A stretch of DNA of 64,000 bases from Sphingobium subterraneum (GCF_014199435.1 NZ_JACIJP010000002.1:474001-538000); one strand, 5' to 3'. Positions 54,354 through 64,000 are shown, counted from the first letter of the stretch. Numbers and translations: made by a program. The notes: a model not told the origin generated them from the letters alone.

Positions 54354-56441
54354 ATGACATCCCAGCCTCCCCTCACCTGCCCTCCCGTCGCGCAGCGCCG
54401 CGCCCATAGCATCACGCACCATGGCCGCACGATTTCGGACGACTGGGCGTGGTTGCGGGATCCGGGCTACCCGGATGTGCAGGACAAGGACGTGCTGTCC
54501 TATCTGGAAGAAGAAAATGCCTGGTTCGAGCAGGCGATAGCCCCTCATGCGCCGCTGATCGATACGCTGTTTGCCGAGATGAAAGGGCGGATCAAGGAGG
54601 ACGATCGCTCCGTCCCCCAAAAGGACGGCGACTATATCTACTGGCGCGCGTTCGAGGTCGGCGCGCAATATCGCAAATGGTATCGCCGCCCGGTCGGGTC
54701 GGCCGAAGACGGAAGCGCCGATCAGCTGATCCTTGACGAACCGGCGCTCGCCGCGGGGCACGACTATTTCCGTCTGGGTGCGGCTTCGGTCAGCCCGGAC
54801 GGACGTTATCTCGCCTTCGCGGTGGATACCGATGGCGGCGAACGGTTCGAGGCGCGGGTGCGCGATCTGTCAACGGGCGACATGCTCGCCGACGTCATCC
54901 CCGGTACGCTGTCCTCGCTGGTCTGGACGAGCGACAGCCGCGCGTTTCTCTACAGCCTCGCCAACGAGAACTGGCGGACGGACAACGCCCGCGTCCACCG
55001 GCTCGGCACCCCGGCAAGCGAGGATGTCGAGATCTTTCACGAGGATGACGAGGGCTTCCGCGTCAGCATCGGGCTGACCTCCAGCGAGAAGTGGATCGTC
55101 ATCGGCACCGGTGATCATGTGACAAGCGAGGCGTGGCTTGTTCCCGCCGACGATCCGCTTGCCGCCCTGCGCCTCGTTTCCGCGCGCAAGCCCGGCCGGG
55201 AATATGATGTCGACGAGCGCGAAGGCGAACTCTACATCCGCACCAACGACACCGATCCCAATTTCCGGCTGGTGAAGGCCGCGATCGACACGCCCGATAT
55301 GTGGGAAGAGATCATTGCGCCGGACCCGCATTTTTACCTGACCGATTTCACGCTGTTCAAAAGCTTCTACGTCACCGAAGGTCGGCTCGACGGGCTCGAT
55401 CAGATCGAGCTGCGCGATTACGAGAGCCACACGCCCAAGCGCCTGTCCTTTCCGGAGGCGAGCTATTCCGCCTCGCTCGACGACAATCCCGAATATGACG
55501 TGACGAAGATCCGCATCGGCTATGAATCGATGGTCACGCCGGACACGATCAGTGATTATCACCTCGCCGACGGGCGGATGGAACTGCTGAAGGTGCAGGA
55601 GATCCCCTCAGGCTACGACGCGTCCCGCTACGCCACCCAGCGCCTGATGGTCACCGCGCGGGACGGCACGCAAGTTCCGGTGTCGATCGTGTACCCTGCG
55701 GACTTTCCGATGGATGGGTCGGGCAGGCTGCATCTCTATGGCTATGGCGCCTATGGGTTGGCGATGGAGCCGGGTTTTTCGACCGGGCGCCTGTCGCTGC
55801 TGGATCGGGGCTTTGCCTATGCCATTGCGCATATTCGCGGCGGGGACGATCTGGGGCAGGCCTGGTATCTCGATGGCAAGCTCGACAAGCGCACCAACAC
55901 GTTCACCGATTTCGTGGATGTCGCCAAAGGCCTTATCGAGCGCGGCTTTACCGCGCCGGGGCGGATCAGCATTTCCGGCGGATCGGCGGGCGGCGAGCTG
56001 ATGGGTGCGGTCGTCAATTCGGACCCTGATCTGTGGGGCGCGGTGGTCGCGCATGTGCCGTTCGTCGATGTGCTCAACACCATGCTCGATGACACGCTGC
56101 CGCTGACGCCGGGCGAGTGGCCCGAATGGGGCAATCCGATCGAGGATGCCGCAGCGTTCGACACGATTGCGTCCTATTGTCCGTACCAGAATGTGCGGGC
56201 GCAATCCTATCCCCCGATCATGGTGACGGCGGGGCTCAACGATCCGCGCGTCACCTATTGGGAACCGGCAAAATGGGTGGCCAAGTTGCGCGCCACCGCG
56301 ACCGGCGCCGCGCCGCTGTTGCTCAAGACCAATATGGGCGCGGGCCATGGCGGTAAGTCCGGCCGCTTCGACTCCCTGCGCGAAACGGCCGAGGAATTTG
56401 CCTTCATCCTGTGGCAGATGGGCGCCGCGAACGAGAATTGA
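54354..56441 (+). CDS. ptrB: Oligopeptidase B (S9 prolyl-oligopeptidase family)
   Basis: 695 residues. N-terminal beta-propeller (about 80-410) and C-terminal alpha/beta-hydrolase domain. Nucleophile Ser (about 544) in ISGGSAGGELMGA, Asp in AGLNDPRV, His in GAGHGGKSGR. Cleaves small peptides after Arg/Lys. No signal peptide. Its stop touches the stop of the convergent membrane protein gene (56441/56442). Confidence 0.9.
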   Translation: MTSQPPLTCPPVAQRRAHSITHHGRTISDDWAWLRDPGYPDVQDKDVLSYLEEENAWFEQAIAPHAPLIDTLFAEMKGRIKEDDRSVPQKDGDYIYWRAFEVGAQYRKWYRRPVGSAEDGSADQLILDEPALAAGHDYFRLGAASVSPDGRYLAFAVDTDGGERFEARVRDLSTGDMLADVIPGTLSSLVWTSDSRAFLYSLANENWRTDNARVHRLGTPASEDVEIFHEDDEGFRVSIGLTSSEKWIVIGTGDHVTSEAWLVPADDPLAALRLVSARKPGREYDVDEREGELYIRTNDTDPNFRLVKAAIDTPDMWEEIIAPDPHFYLTDFTLFKSFYVTEGRLDGLDQIELRDYESHTPKRLSFPEASYSASLDDNPEYDVTKIRIGYESMVTPDTISDYHLADGRMELLKVQEIPSGYDASRYATQRLMVTARDGTQVPVSIVYPADFPMDGSGRLHLYGYGAYGLAMEPGFSTGRLSLLDRGFAYAIAHIRGGDDLGQAWYLDGKLDKRTNTFTDFVDVAKGLIERGFTAPGRISISGGSAGGELMGAVVNSDPDLWGAVVAHVPFVDVLNTMLDDTLPLTPGEWPEWGNPIEDAAAFDTIASYCPYQNVRAQSYPPIMVTAGLNDPRVTYWEPAKWVAKLRATATGAAPLLLKTNMGAGHGGKSGRFDSLRETAEEFAFILWQMGAANEN

Positions 56442-57389
56442 TTACGGCGCGGCGGCGGGTGCGGGGGTAGCCTCGGGCGTCATCGACGGTTGAGACGGAG
56501 CCACTGCAGGCTGCGTGGGGACGACCGGAGGTGGCGGGGTTGCCCGTCCGGCCAAAATCGCGGCGGATTCGATCACGTCGAGCGCCCGGCGCGCTTCGTT
56601 GTAGCGACGGGCCATTTGCAGCCAGCTGTCGGCATTGGCGCGCCCGGGCAGGCCCTCAACCTCCGCAATCGCCGCTTCCACGCGGGCGGCGGCAAGCAGG
56701 CTGCGCGCGCGCTGCAACGCCTTTTCGGGCAGTGGGGAGGGGGAAGTGGCCTTCCGGATGATCACCAGATTGGCCAGCTCGCGCTTCGTGGCGGTCCACC
56801 AGTCGCCCTCGTCCCGGCGACCCATCAATGCAGGCGTCAGTTCATCGAACGCGCCCTGCAGGTCGATCAGCGTTACCGGCTCGTCCGCTGCGGTGATGAT
56901 CGTCGCCACCGCCTTGGGCTGCGCCTCGCCGAAGCGGGCGCGCAACTCGGTCTCGAGATAGCCGAGCGGCGCGCCATTATCGAGCGCGCGGCGCGCGGCA
57001 AAGGCGATCAGCATGGCCTCCGCCTTCCCCGCCTTGTCCCCTGCGAGCATCGCCTGGGTCGAAAGATTGTCGAGCCGGGCGGACAGGGTGGCCACTTTCG
57101 CGTCGAGGGCGGAAACATTGGCCTGCGTCACTGTGCCGGTCATGGCGGGCGAAGCGGCGGGGACGGCCGGTCCGGTGGCGGCCAGCGGTGCAGCGCTTCC
57201 GCCGTTCCACCAGTTCTGCAGCGCGCCGGTTCCCCACAAGGTCGCACCGATTCCGCCGATGAAGGCGATCAGAATGACGGCCAGCCACAATCCCGTGTTG
57301 GACCGGCGGTGCGTAGGAACGGGTGCAGGCGTGAACGGGGCCGGGGAAGGAGGCGGCGTTTCGGCCTGCGTCAGGGGTTCCTCGCTCAT
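56442..57389 (-). CDS. Mitofilin/HemX-like inner-membrane protein
   Basis: 315 residues from ATG 57389. Proline-rich cytoplasmic N-terminus, one TM helix (about 32-52, GLWLAVILIAFIGGIGATLW), then a coiled-coil segment (about 85-105) and helical periplasmic domain to a Pro/Ala tail. Lies 44 bases after hemD on the same strand, the position of the COG4223/HemX-type gene in alphaproteobacteria. Role in heme synthesis or membrane organisation is not proved. Confidence 0.75.
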   Translation of the reverse strand: MSEEPLTQAETPPPSPAPFTPAPVPTHRRSNTGLWLAVILIAFIGGIGATLWGTGALQNWWNGGSAAPLAATGPAVPAASPAMTGTVTQANVSALDAKVATLSARLDNLSTQAMLAGDKAGKAEAMLIAFAARRALDNGAPLGYLETELRARFGEAQPKAVATIITAADEPVTLIDLQGAFDELTPALMGRRDEGDWWTATKRELANLVIIRKATSPSPLPEKALQRARSLLAAARVEAAIAEVEGLPGRANADSWLQMARRYNEARRALDVIESAAILAGRATPPPPVVPTQPAVAPSQPSMTPEATPAPAAAP

Positions 57390-57433
57390 GATCGCGGCTC
57401 CAGTCTGTTTTCGCATCGCTGCCGGAAGGAGGA

Positions 57434-58105
57434 TTACTGGCACATTTGAAGTGCGATGGCCAGCATTGCGGCATCGCTCGGCGCGGGCGCGGTCCCGCTG
57501 CGGCCCCATCCGGTCCCGGCGGCGGCAAGCGTCGCGGGTGATATGGCGACAAGCGTACAGGCAGAGCGTTGGGTCGCGGGAACGAGACCGGCGAGGCAGG
57601 CTGCAGCCCGTGGGGAATGCAGCAGGATGACCGGCTGTTCCGCTAAGGCGCGCGAAAGGGCGGGCGCGTCGATATCCTCCCGGCTTTCATAGACCGGCAC
57701 CGACGTAATGGTCAGCGATCCGGAATCATAAGGGCGCACGTCGCGACCCTGGAAATGGAGGATGCGCTGGCGCCCGCTGTGCGCCACGGTCGGGATGAGC
57801 GCGGCAATGTCCGCTTCGCCCGTATGGATGTCGGTAAATCCGGCCTCGCGGGCACCGGCGGCGGTAGCGCGCCCAACAGTAAAGCAGGGCAGGTGGGTAA
57901 AGTTGTGCAAATCCGGCCCGGCATGGCGAGCGGCGTTGGCGCTGGTCAGCATCACCGCGTCGAACTGGGCGGGATCGGGCGGGGTCCAGTCGAGCGGCGC
58001 TACCCGAAACAGCGGGCAGACCAGCGTCTCCAGCCCCCGTTGCCGCGCGCGCGCTGCTGTGGCGTCGGCACCCGGTTGCGGCCGCAGGATGAGCAGCGGC
58101 TTCAC
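57434..58105 (-). CDS. hemD: Uroporphyrinogen-III synthase
   Basis: 223 residues, HEM4 fold with two alpha/beta domains. Weakly conserved family; visible landmarks are LILRPQPGADATAARARQRG, 'DAVMLTSANAARHAG' and 'VILLHSPRAAACLAGLV'. Cyclises hydroxymethylbilane to uroporphyrinogen III. Overlaps hemC by four bases, which supports the call. Confidence 0.88.
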   Translation of the reverse strand: MKPLLILRPQPGADATAARARQRGLETLVCPLFRVAPLDWTPPDPAQFDAVMLTSANAARHAGPDLHNFTHLPCFTVGRATAAGAREAGFTDIHTGEADIAALIPTVAHSGRQRILHFQGRDVRPYDSGSLTITSVPVYESREDIDAPALSRALAEQPVILLHSPRAAACLAGLVPATQRSACTLVAISPATLAAAGTGWGRSGTAPAPSDAAMLAIALQMCQ

Positions 58106-59046
58106 GGCGCGAACAGTGCGCGCAGACCCTGGCTCGCGCGTTCGAGCATGTCCACACCCAGCGCCATCGCCGCTGCTTCGTCGCCAGGGTCCAATCGCGC
58201 CTCTGTCGCCACGCTTTCCTTGCCATCATTCGAGAGGATCTGCGTGCGCAGCCAGACGCGGTCGCCCTCCGGCACCGCCAGCGCGGCGATGGGCGAATGG
58301 CATGTCCCGCCGAGAGCGCGCAGCACAGCCCGTTCAGCCGCCACGCAGGCATGGGTATCCCGGTGATCGATCGCGTCGAGCAGCGCCCGGACCGGCATAT
58401 TGTTCGCCAGCGCCTCCACCCCGATCGTCCCCTGTGCCGGGGCGGGCAACATTATGTCGACCGGAACGGCATGGCCGACATCGCTCTGTCCCAGCCGGTC
58501 GAGCCCCGCGGCCGCCAGCAGCGTGGCGTCGGCTTCCCCTGCTTCGAGCCGCGCTAACCGCGTCGCCACATTGCCGCGAAACAGCACGATCTCGACATCC
58601 GGGCGCAGCCGACGGATCTGCGCGGCACGGCGTGGCGAACTGGTGCCGAGCCGCCCACCTGCGGGAATGGCGCCGAGGCTTTCCGCCCCCACCAGCCGGT
58701 CGCGCACGTCGGCGCGGGGCAGCACGGCGGCGATGAGGAAGGCGTCGGGACGGATCGTTTCGACATCCTTCATCGAATGAACGGCAAAGTCGATCTCTCC
58801 CAGCGCCAGCGACCGGTCCAGTTCCTTGGTCCACAGCGCCTTGCCGCCGATGTCGGCGAGCGGCCTGTCGAGCACCTTGTCGCCGCTCGCGACGACCGGG
58901 CGGATCAGGATCGCGTCCTCGTCCCATCCATGGGCCGCGCGCAGGGCATCCGCGACGAGATGCGCCTGCACCATTGCCAGCGGCGATGCGCGTGTGCCCA
59001 AGCGCAGCGGGCGGGCGGGCGAATGGGTGGCAGGAGCGTCCGTCAT
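58102..59046 (-). CDS. hemC: Hydroxymethylbilane synthase (porphobilinogen deaminase)
   Basis: 314 residues. [20 protein letters not shown] at the N-terminus, basic substrate-binding '[17 protein letters not shown]', and the dipyrromethane-cofactor Cys249 in [12 protein letters not shown]. Links four porphobilinogens. First gene of hemC-hemD; divergent from tsaD by 45 bases. Confidence 0.96.
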   Translation of the reverse strand: MTDAPATHSPARPLRLGTRASPLAMVQAHLVADALRAAHGWDEDAILIRPVVASGDKVLDRPLADIGGKALWTKELDRSLALGEIDFAVHSMKDVETIRPDAFLIAAVLPRADVRDRLVGAESLGAIPAGGRLGTSSPRRAAQIRRLRPDVEIVLFRGNVATRLARLEAGEADATLLAAAGLDRLGQSDVGHAVPVDIMLPAPAQGTIGVEALANNMPVRALLDAIDHRDTHACVAAERAVLRALGGTCHSPIAALAVPEGDRVWLRTQILSNDGKESVATEARLDPGDEAAAMALGVDMLERASQGLRALFAP

Positions 59047-59091
59047 ATCCGGCTTGCTCTAATCGCCCCGGACAGTAGAGGAAAGGGCGGA

Positions 59092-60126
59092 ATGAGCATC
59101 ATCTTGGGCCTGGAATCGAGTTGCGATGAAACCGCCGCCGCTTTGGTGACGGGCGAAGGCGTGGTTCTGTCCCACAAGCTCGCAACGCAGGAGGCGCAGC
59201 ATCGCCCCTATGGCGGGGTCGTGCCGGAGATTGCGGCGCGTGCGCATGTCGATGCGCTGATGCCGCTGGTGGAGGCCGCTTTTGCCGACGCGCAGCTAAC
59301 GCTCGCCGATGTCGACGCGATTGCGGCGACGGCGGGGCCGGGGCTGATCGGTGGGGTGATGGTAGGGCTGGTTACCGGCAAGGCGCTCGCCCATGCGGCG
59401 TGCAAGCCGCTGATCGCGGTCAATCATCTGGAAGGCCATGCGCTCTCGCCCCGGCTGGCGGACCGGGATCTCGCCTTTCCCTATCTGCTGCTGCTGGTGT
59501 CGGGCGGGCATTGCCAGCTGTTGCGTGTGGAGGGCGTGGGCCAGTATCGCCGCCTCGCCACCACCATCGACGATGCGGCGGGCGAGGCGTTTGACAAGAC
59601 GGCCAAGTTGCTGGGTCTGGGTTATCCGGGAGGGCCGGAGGTCGAGAAGGCCGCGCTGCGCGGCGATGCCAAAGGCGTGCCGCTGCCCCGGCCTCTGGTT
59701 GGGACGAGCGATCCTCATTTTTCCTTCGCGGGCCTTAAAAGTGCGGTGATGCGCGCCGCGCAATCCGGGAAATATACGACGGACGACATCGCGGCGAGCT
59801 TCACCGCTGCGGTGATCGACTGCCTGGTCGACCGGACGGACCGGGCGCTGCGCGAGAGCGGCGGGGTCAGCGCGCTGGTTGTCGCCGGGGGCGTGGCGGC
59901 GAACCGCGCCATCCGGTCCGCGCTGGAGCAATTGGCAGCGCGCCACGATCTGCCGTTCGTGGCGCCCCCTTTGTGGCTGTGCACCGACAACGCCGCGATG
60001 ATCGGCTGGGCGGGGGCGGAGCGCTATGCGCTCGGGCTCATTGATGGCATGGATGTGCCCGCGCGTCCCCGCTGGCCGCTCGATCCGCATGCGGAAAAGG
60101 CGCGCGGGGCGGGGATCAAGGGATGA
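59092..60126 (+). CDS. tsaD: tRNA t6A37 threonylcarbamoyltransferase TsaD
   Basis: 344 residues from ATG 59092 (AAGGGCGG upstream). ASKHA fold: [15 protein letters not shown] at the start, metal-binding His pair in [12 protein letters not shown], '[12 protein letters not shown]' and a C-terminal '[12 protein letters not shown]'. Transfers threonylcarbamoyl to A37 of ANN-decoding tRNAs with TsaB/TsaE. gpsA follows. Confidence 0.96.
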   Translation: MSIILGLESSCDETAAALVTGEGVVLSHKLATQEAQHRPYGGVVPEIAARAHVDALMPLVEAAFADAQLTLADVDAIAATAGPGLIGGVMVGLVTGKALAHAACKPLIAVNHLEGHALSPRLADRDLAFPYLLLLVSGGHCQLLRVEGVGQYRRLATTIDDAAGEAFDKTAKLLGLGYPGGPEVEKAALRGDAKGVPLPRPLVGTSDPHFSFAGLKSAVMRAAQSGKYTTDDIAASFTAAVIDCLVDRTDRALRESGGVSALVVAGGVAANRAIRSALEQLAARHDLPFVAPPLWLCTDNAAMIGWAGAERYALGLIDGMDVPARPRWPLDPHAEKARGAGIKG

Positions 60127-60157
60127 CGCGACATATGCGGGCATGGGGAGCGAAGGG

Positions 60158-61135
60158 ATGATGAAGCTCGGTGTCGTCGGCGGAGGAGCGTGGGGCACCG
60201 CCCTCGCGCAGGTCGCGGCGGGCGGCGGAGAATCCGTTACGCTCTGGGTGCTCGAAGACGAGGTTGCGACCTCGATCAACGCCGATCACGTCAACGCACT
60301 CTATCTCAACGGCATTTCGCTTTCGCCCGCGATCCGGGCAACGCGGGAGCTGGCCGACCTCGCGACGTGCGACGCACTGCTGGTGGTCACGCCTGCGCAG
60401 CATCTGCGCAGCGTTCTGGCCGGTCTGCCTATCTTCAACACGCCGCTGATCCTGTGCGCCAAAGGGATCGAGGCGGGCACGGGCCTGCTGATGACCCAGG
60501 TCGCGGCCGAGGCAAAGCCCGATGCGCCGATCGCGGTGCTGTCTGGCCCAACCTTCGCGCATGAAGTCGCCGCCGGGCTACCGACCGCGATCACCCTCGC
60601 CTGCGCCGATGCCGTGCTGGGCCAGCGGATCGCCGAGCGGATCGCCCGTCCGGGCTTTCGCCCTTATCTGTCGGATGACCTGATCGGCGCCGAAATCGGG
60701 GGCGCGGTCAAGAATGTGCTGGCGATTGCGTGCGGCGTCGCGGAGGGGGCGGGGCTGGGCCAGAACGCGCGCGCTGCGCTTATCAGCCGAGGTTTTGCAG
60801 AAATGACGCGTTTTGGCTTGGCGCGTGGCGCGCGGATCGAAACGCTCGCCGGTTTGTCGGGCCTTGGAGATCTTGTGCTCACCTGTTCGTCCACGAGTTC
60901 GCGCAACTTTACGCTGGGCAAGGGGTTGGGCGAAGGCATGTCGGCCTCGGCACTGCTGGCCCACCGGCGTACCGTTGCCGAAGGCGCGTTCACCGCGCCG
61001 GTCCTGCGCGACGTTGCACGGGACGCGGGTGTCGAAATGCCGATCGTCGAGGGTGTGTGTGCCCTGCTCGAGGGGAAAGTCAGCGTGTCCGAAATGATCG
61101 ACGCCTTGCTCGCCCGGCCCTTGCGACCCGAATGA
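60158..61135 (+). CDS. gpsA: Glycerol-3-phosphate dehydrogenase [NAD(P)+]
   Basis: 325 residues from ATG 60158; GGAG lies 7 bases upstream, and ATG 60161 or 60143 are alternatives. NAD(P)-binding GVVGGGAWGTALAQVAA, then GGAVKNVLAIACG with catalytic Lys, and 'GLGDLVLTCSS'. Makes sn-glycerol-3-phosphate for phospholipids. Fixed neighbour of tsaD in alphaproteobacteria. Confidence 0.94.
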   Translation: MMKLGVVGGGAWGTALAQVAAGGGESVTLWVLEDEVATSINADHVNALYLNGISLSPAIRATRELADLATCDALLVVTPAQHLRSVLAGLPIFNTPLILCAKGIEAGTGLLMTQVAAEAKPDAPIAVLSGPTFAHEVAAGLPTAITLACADAVLGQRIAERIARPGFRPYLSDDLIGAEIGGAVKNVLAIACGVAEGAGLGQNARAALISRGFAEMTRFGLARGARIETLAGLSGLGDLVLTCSSTSSRNFTLGKGLGEGMSASALLAHRRTVAEGAFTAPVLRDVARDAGVEMPIVEGVCALLEGKVSVSEMIDALLARPLRPE

Positions 61136-61214
61136 CGGTCGCGCCGCGCGGCTCCGTCGCTGACTGTGCGATGACGATATACTTGCTCGCCGCCCTCGCT
61201 TATGGTCGGGACTG

Positions 61215-62753
61215 ATGAGCGAGGGGAAGCCTGTTTTGGGAGGAGCACAGCCGTCCGCCGCCGACATGCCCGCCGAGGCGCGCGAACAGAGCGATATCGC
61301 CGCGCTCGCGAAGGGCGGGCGGACCAATGTGTTCGGCTTTTTGCTGCGCCTTGCCGCGCGTCTGCCGTTCCTGTTCATCGCCGGACGCATCTACGGGCCG
61401 GAGGTTCTCGGTCGCTTCGCTTATGCCGTGCTGGTGGTGGAGTTTGCCGCGCAGATCGCTACCATGGGGCTGAAGCGCGGACTGGCAGGGGCGATGGCGC
61501 AGACCGGCCGTCCGGAAAATCATGTCGTGGCCGATGCCATGACTGTGACGTTGCTGGGATCCGTCTTCACGGCTGGATTGTTGTTCCTGTTCCCGCAGGC
61601 GATGTTCCCCAACAGCAACCTGCATGGGCTGGACCGGCTGCTGCCGCTGATCGTCATCGCGGTAGCCGGATCGGATGTGGCGCTTGCTGCGTGCGCCTGG
61701 CGTTATGACGTCGGGGCATCAGTGCGCGCCCGCTCTATCGTCGAACCATGGACGATCAGCATCGGCGCGTATGTTTTTTCTTTCTATTCCCTCCGCGACG
61801 GGCTGATCCTCTCTTATGTGCTGTCAATGGTTGCGGCGCTGCTCGCATCGCTCTGGCCCATGTGGCGGCATTTCGGCTGGGCGCAGGGCTGGTTTCCCTC
61901 TCCGCGCCGACTGGGCCGAATGGCGCGGCGCAACCTGCCGCTGGCGGCGGCCGATGCGGTCGAATGGGGATCGCGGCGCCTCGATCTCGCTGTGCTCGGC
62001 CTGTTTGTCAGCCCGGCCGTTGTCGGCATTTATTATGTCGCGCAGCAGGTTGCATCGCTGCCCCAGAAGCTGAAAACCAGTTTCGAGCCGATCCTCGGTC
62101 CGGTCATCACGCGCAACCTGGCCGATCACAATCACGCGGCCATCGCGCGGCAGGTGAGCCAGGTTGGCTTCTGGATCATCGCCGCGCAGGTGGGGATCGC
62201 GCTCGCGTTGGGCATACCCGGCGAAGCGGTCATGGGTCTGGTAGGACCGCAATTTGTCGCGGGCGCACTCGCGCTCGGTTTCCTGCTTGCGGCCGAAGCG
62301 GCAGCGGCAACGGCGGTGGTCAGCGAATCGGCGCTCGTCTATATGGCGCGGTGGCGCAACATCCTGATTTCGCTCGGTATGATTGTCCTTCAGGCGGGAC
62401 TGAGCTTTGCGCTGTTGCTGCTGGTGCAGCGGGCGGGTTATCCCACGCCGGTGGTCGCCGCCGCGCCCGCGCTGGCGCTGGCGGTGGCGCTGGGGGCAAG
62501 TTCACTGGTGAAGTCGGCGTTGCTCTCGCGCCTGTTGCGCCAGCGGGTCGTCACCTGGCGTCCGCCGCTGATTGTCGCCTGCGCCGTGGCCATCATCGTC
62601 GGCTGTGCATTTGTCGCGCTGCCGCACCGGCTGGAATGGGTTGAGCTGGTGTTCGGCGCGCCGACCATCCTTGCCGCCTATGCGGTAGTGATCTGGCGCT
62701 ACGGCTTCGGCCCGGAAGATCGAATGCTCTTTCGTCGGCGACCGGTGGAATAA
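61215..62753 (+). CDS. Polysaccharide/LPS flippase (MATE-like, Wzx type)
   Basis: 512 residues with 12-14 hydrophobic helices after a soluble N-terminal stretch of about 35 residues. Layout and 'GFLLRLAARLPFLFIAGRIYGPEVLGRFAYA' first helix fit the MOP-superfamily polysaccharide exporters. Probably flips a lipid-linked saccharide; no glycan genes are nearby, so substrate is open. A shared terminator follows. Confidence 0.8.
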   Translation: MSEGKPVLGGAQPSAADMPAEAREQSDIAALAKGGRTNVFGFLLRLAARLPFLFIAGRIYGPEVLGRFAYAVLVVEFAAQIATMGLKRGLAGAMAQTGRPENHVVADAMTVTLLGSVFTAGLLFLFPQAMFPNSNLHGLDRLLPLIVIAVAGSDVALAACAWRYDVGASVRARSIVEPWTISIGAYVFSFYSLRDGLILSYVLSMVAALLASLWPMWRHFGWAQGWFPSPRRLGRMARRNLPLAAADAVEWGSRRLDLAVLGLFVSPAVVGIYYVAQQVASLPQKLKTSFEPILGPVITRNLADHNHAAIARQVSQVGFWIIAAQVGIALALGIPGEAVMGLVGPQFVAGALALGFLLAAEAAAATAVVSESALVYMARWRNILISLGMIVLQAGLSFALLLLVQRAGYPTPVVAAAPALALAVALGASSLVKSALLSRLLRQRVVTWRPPLIVACAVAIIVGCAFVALPHRLEWVELVFGAPTILAAYAVVIWRYGFGPEDRMLFRRRPVE

Positions 62754-62815
62754 ATTCCCGTCATCACTGTTGGTGTCTCGACGGCGCTCGACACGAACGA
62801 TCGGCGGAAACGAAA

Positions 62816-62845
62816 AAGGCCGCGACCCTTACGGATCGCGGCCTT
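62816..62845. terminator. Bidirectional terminator between flippase and porin genes
   Basis: AAGGCCGCGA (62816-62825) pairs exactly with TCGCGGCCTT (62836-62845), loop of ten bases. Preceded by AAA and followed by CTGATTTG. Serves both convergent genes. Confidence 0.8.
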
Positions 62846-62867
62846 CTGATTTGCTTTGGTCAGGCGA

Positions 62868-63623
62868 TCAGAACGATACGCCGATCGAACCGACGACGCC
62901 CGCTTTGCCGATATGACGGCCCGACGGCGAAATGTCTTCGGACTTCTTGAAGTCGGTGTCGACATAGGAGACGCCGAACGTGATATGGTTCCAGGTGTAG
63001 GTCGCACCCAGGCTCCAGTCGGTGTAGTTCTTCAGGCCATTGGTCAGGAAGCTGCGGCCGAAGCTCTCACCCACATGTGCGGTGATCGACACCGGCGTGT
63101 TCGGGATCGATCCGGACAGGTCACCATAGACATAGGTGTTGTCGCTGCGGTTGGCGCCACCAGCGGCAATCGCATGCTGCTTGGGAGCATAGGCAATGCC
63201 GACCTTCGCGGTAACCGGGCCAACGGCGCCCTTGACGCTCGCATAGGGCTCAACAAAGTCAGTGTTGGCACCGCCGGAACCGGGATAGTAGTAATAGAGC
63301 ACGCCGACATCGACCGTGGCTGGGCCAAACGTCTTGCTATAACCAGCGATCAGGTCGATTTCCTGATCCGAGCCGGCAGCAACATAATCGTCAACCGACG
63401 AACCCCAAGCCGAGACATAAAAGCCCGACTCATGCGTGGCGGTCAGCGAACCCTGAACCGCGAAACGCTTGTCGGTCTGCGAAATGCCGCGGAAGCGGTA
63501 GTCGGAAACGACCGTGGCGCCGCCCGAAACGGTTACGGCAGGAGCGGGCTCTTCCTGAGCGAATGCAGGAGCGGCTACAGCCGTCAGCGCAACGGCTGAC
63601 AGACCCAGAATGATCTTACGCAT
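62868..63623 (-). CDS. TorF family putative porin (TIGR02001)
   Basis: 251 residues from ATG 63623 (AAGGG region upstream). Signal peptide to about 22 (AFAQ). Mature part begins with VSGGATVVSDYRFRGISQTD, the TorF/gcw_chp signature, followed by alternating beta strands to a terminal Phe (VVGSIGVSF). Outer-membrane channel of unknown substrate, common in sphingomonads and gammaproteobacteria. Confidence 0.88.
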   Translation of the reverse strand: MRKIILGLSAVALTAVAAPAFAQEEPAPAVTVSGGATVVSDYRFRGISQTDKRFAVQGSLTATHESGFYVSAWGSSVDDYVAAGSDQEIDLIAGYSKTFGPATVDVGVLYYYYPGSGGANTDFVEPYASVKGAVGPVTAKVGIAYAPKQHAIAAGGANRSDNTYVYGDLSGSIPNTPVSITAHVGESFGRSFLTNGLKNYTDWSLGATYTWNHITFGVSYVDTDFKKSEDISPSGRHIGKAGVVGSIGVSF

Positions 63624-63850
63624 AATTATATTTCCCTTCGTCGATCGTGAATTCGATCGTCCCACCTGCGTTACCGGTTTCGACCTCTCTATGCCCACGG
63701 CAGGGGATCGAATGGCCCGGAAACAGGCTTCTGATGACCCGAGATTCCGCGGCGCACAAGACAAAACAGCAGAGACCTTTTCAAATTCGGTCACAGATGT
63801 TGCCCGTTTGCAACGAAATCACCGGTGAGGGGGTATCTGGCGAAACATCC

Positions 63851-63865
63851 TTAACAGACGGTTAA
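63851..63865. promoter_or_regulatory. Second CtrA-type box / palindrome
   Basis: TTAACAGACGGTTAA fits TTAA-N7-TTAA and, with flanks CC and GG, forms a 7-bp stem. It lies 30 bases past the end of the minus-strand trans-sulfuration gene and about 230 bases upstream of the porin start. It may be an RNA hairpin instead of an operator. Confidence 0.35.
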
Positions 63866-63894
63866 GGGGTGCCTTAATCCGCCGATTAGGCGAA

Positions 63895-64000
63895 TTATTT
63901 CTGGTTTTCCTGGAAGCGCGCCAACCCTGCCGCCAGATCATCGATCAGGTCTTGCGTGTCTTCCAACCCGATGTGCAGCCGAATCGCCGGACCTTCTGCA
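63895..64000 (-). CDS. Trans-sulfuration PLP enzyme (cystathionine beta-lyase type), 3' part only
   Basis: The window holds only the last 34 or so codons, ending at TAA 63895-63897. The translated end contains IRLHIGLEDTQDLIDDL, the C-terminal signature of the Cys/Met-metabolism PLP family. The exact member (MetC, MetB, MetZ) cannot be told from this fragment. Confidence 0.7.
   Translation of the reverse strand, partial: AEGPAIRLHIGLEDTQDLIDDLAAGLARFQENQK

Noticed and set aside
52473..54761. 762-codon version of the aminopeptidase
   Set aside because: The extra N-terminal part overlaps the divergent ptrB gene; TTG 54257 has AAGGAAG and gives the normal family length.

Overview
The window reads as chromosomal DNA of an alphaproteobacterium, most likely a member of the Sphingomonadales. 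The basis is GC-rich coding DNA, the gene order parB-parA-rsmG-mnmG-mnmE-rho-hemJ-hemE-oriC-ppsR-maf-aroE-coaE-dnaQ, a UrcA protein, a TorF-type porin, a TonB/TonB-dependent receptor pair and a DUF1491 gene. The genus cannot be fixed from the sequence alone. Two tRNA genes are present (Gln-CTG and Thr-GGT). No rRNA, CRISPR array, prophage or plasmid replication gene was seen, and no gap between features exceeds 300 bases.

Positions 1-4861 hold a partial beta-propeller protein, a UrcA protein, and a minus-strand LysR, membrane hydroxylase, TPR-sulfotransferase and secreted-protein set. Positions 5065-9026 are a complete 3,962-bp IS1595-family transposon. It has 25-bp imperfect terminal inverted repeats and an 8-bp target duplication (GAAGGCTG) that overlaps the 3' end of tRNA-Gln. 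Its cargo is a proteasome/HslV-like Ntn-hydrolase with a 58-residue partner ORF, a coiled-coil protein, a DUF6471 protein with a 46-residue membrane peptide, and a two-TM protein. This is the strongest accessory signal in the window.

Positions 9281-20775 carry housekeeping and transport genes: Ppx/GppA, rlmE, hisN-like, prs, nadE, gltX, tonB, a nitroreductase and a TonB-dependent receptor. Positions 20867-36517 are the replication-origin region. Three parS sites lie in and around rsmG/mnmG. oriC lies between hemE and ppsR, with DnaA boxes, an AT-rich stretch and a perfect CtrA-type box. Beyond it is the tightly overlapping ppsR-maf-aroE-coaE-dnaQ series, followed by hpf and ptsN.

Positions 36692-64000 mix envelope genes (SleB-like hydrolase, PBP1A, L,D-transpeptidase, LptE, flippase, TorF porin) with redox and metal genes (SCO, MsrB). 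They also hold a type III PKS-methyltransferase-flavoprotein operon, the leuS-lptE-holA series, two peptidases, and hemC-hemD facing tsaD-gpsA. The window ends in the 3' part of a trans-sulfuration enzyme gene.
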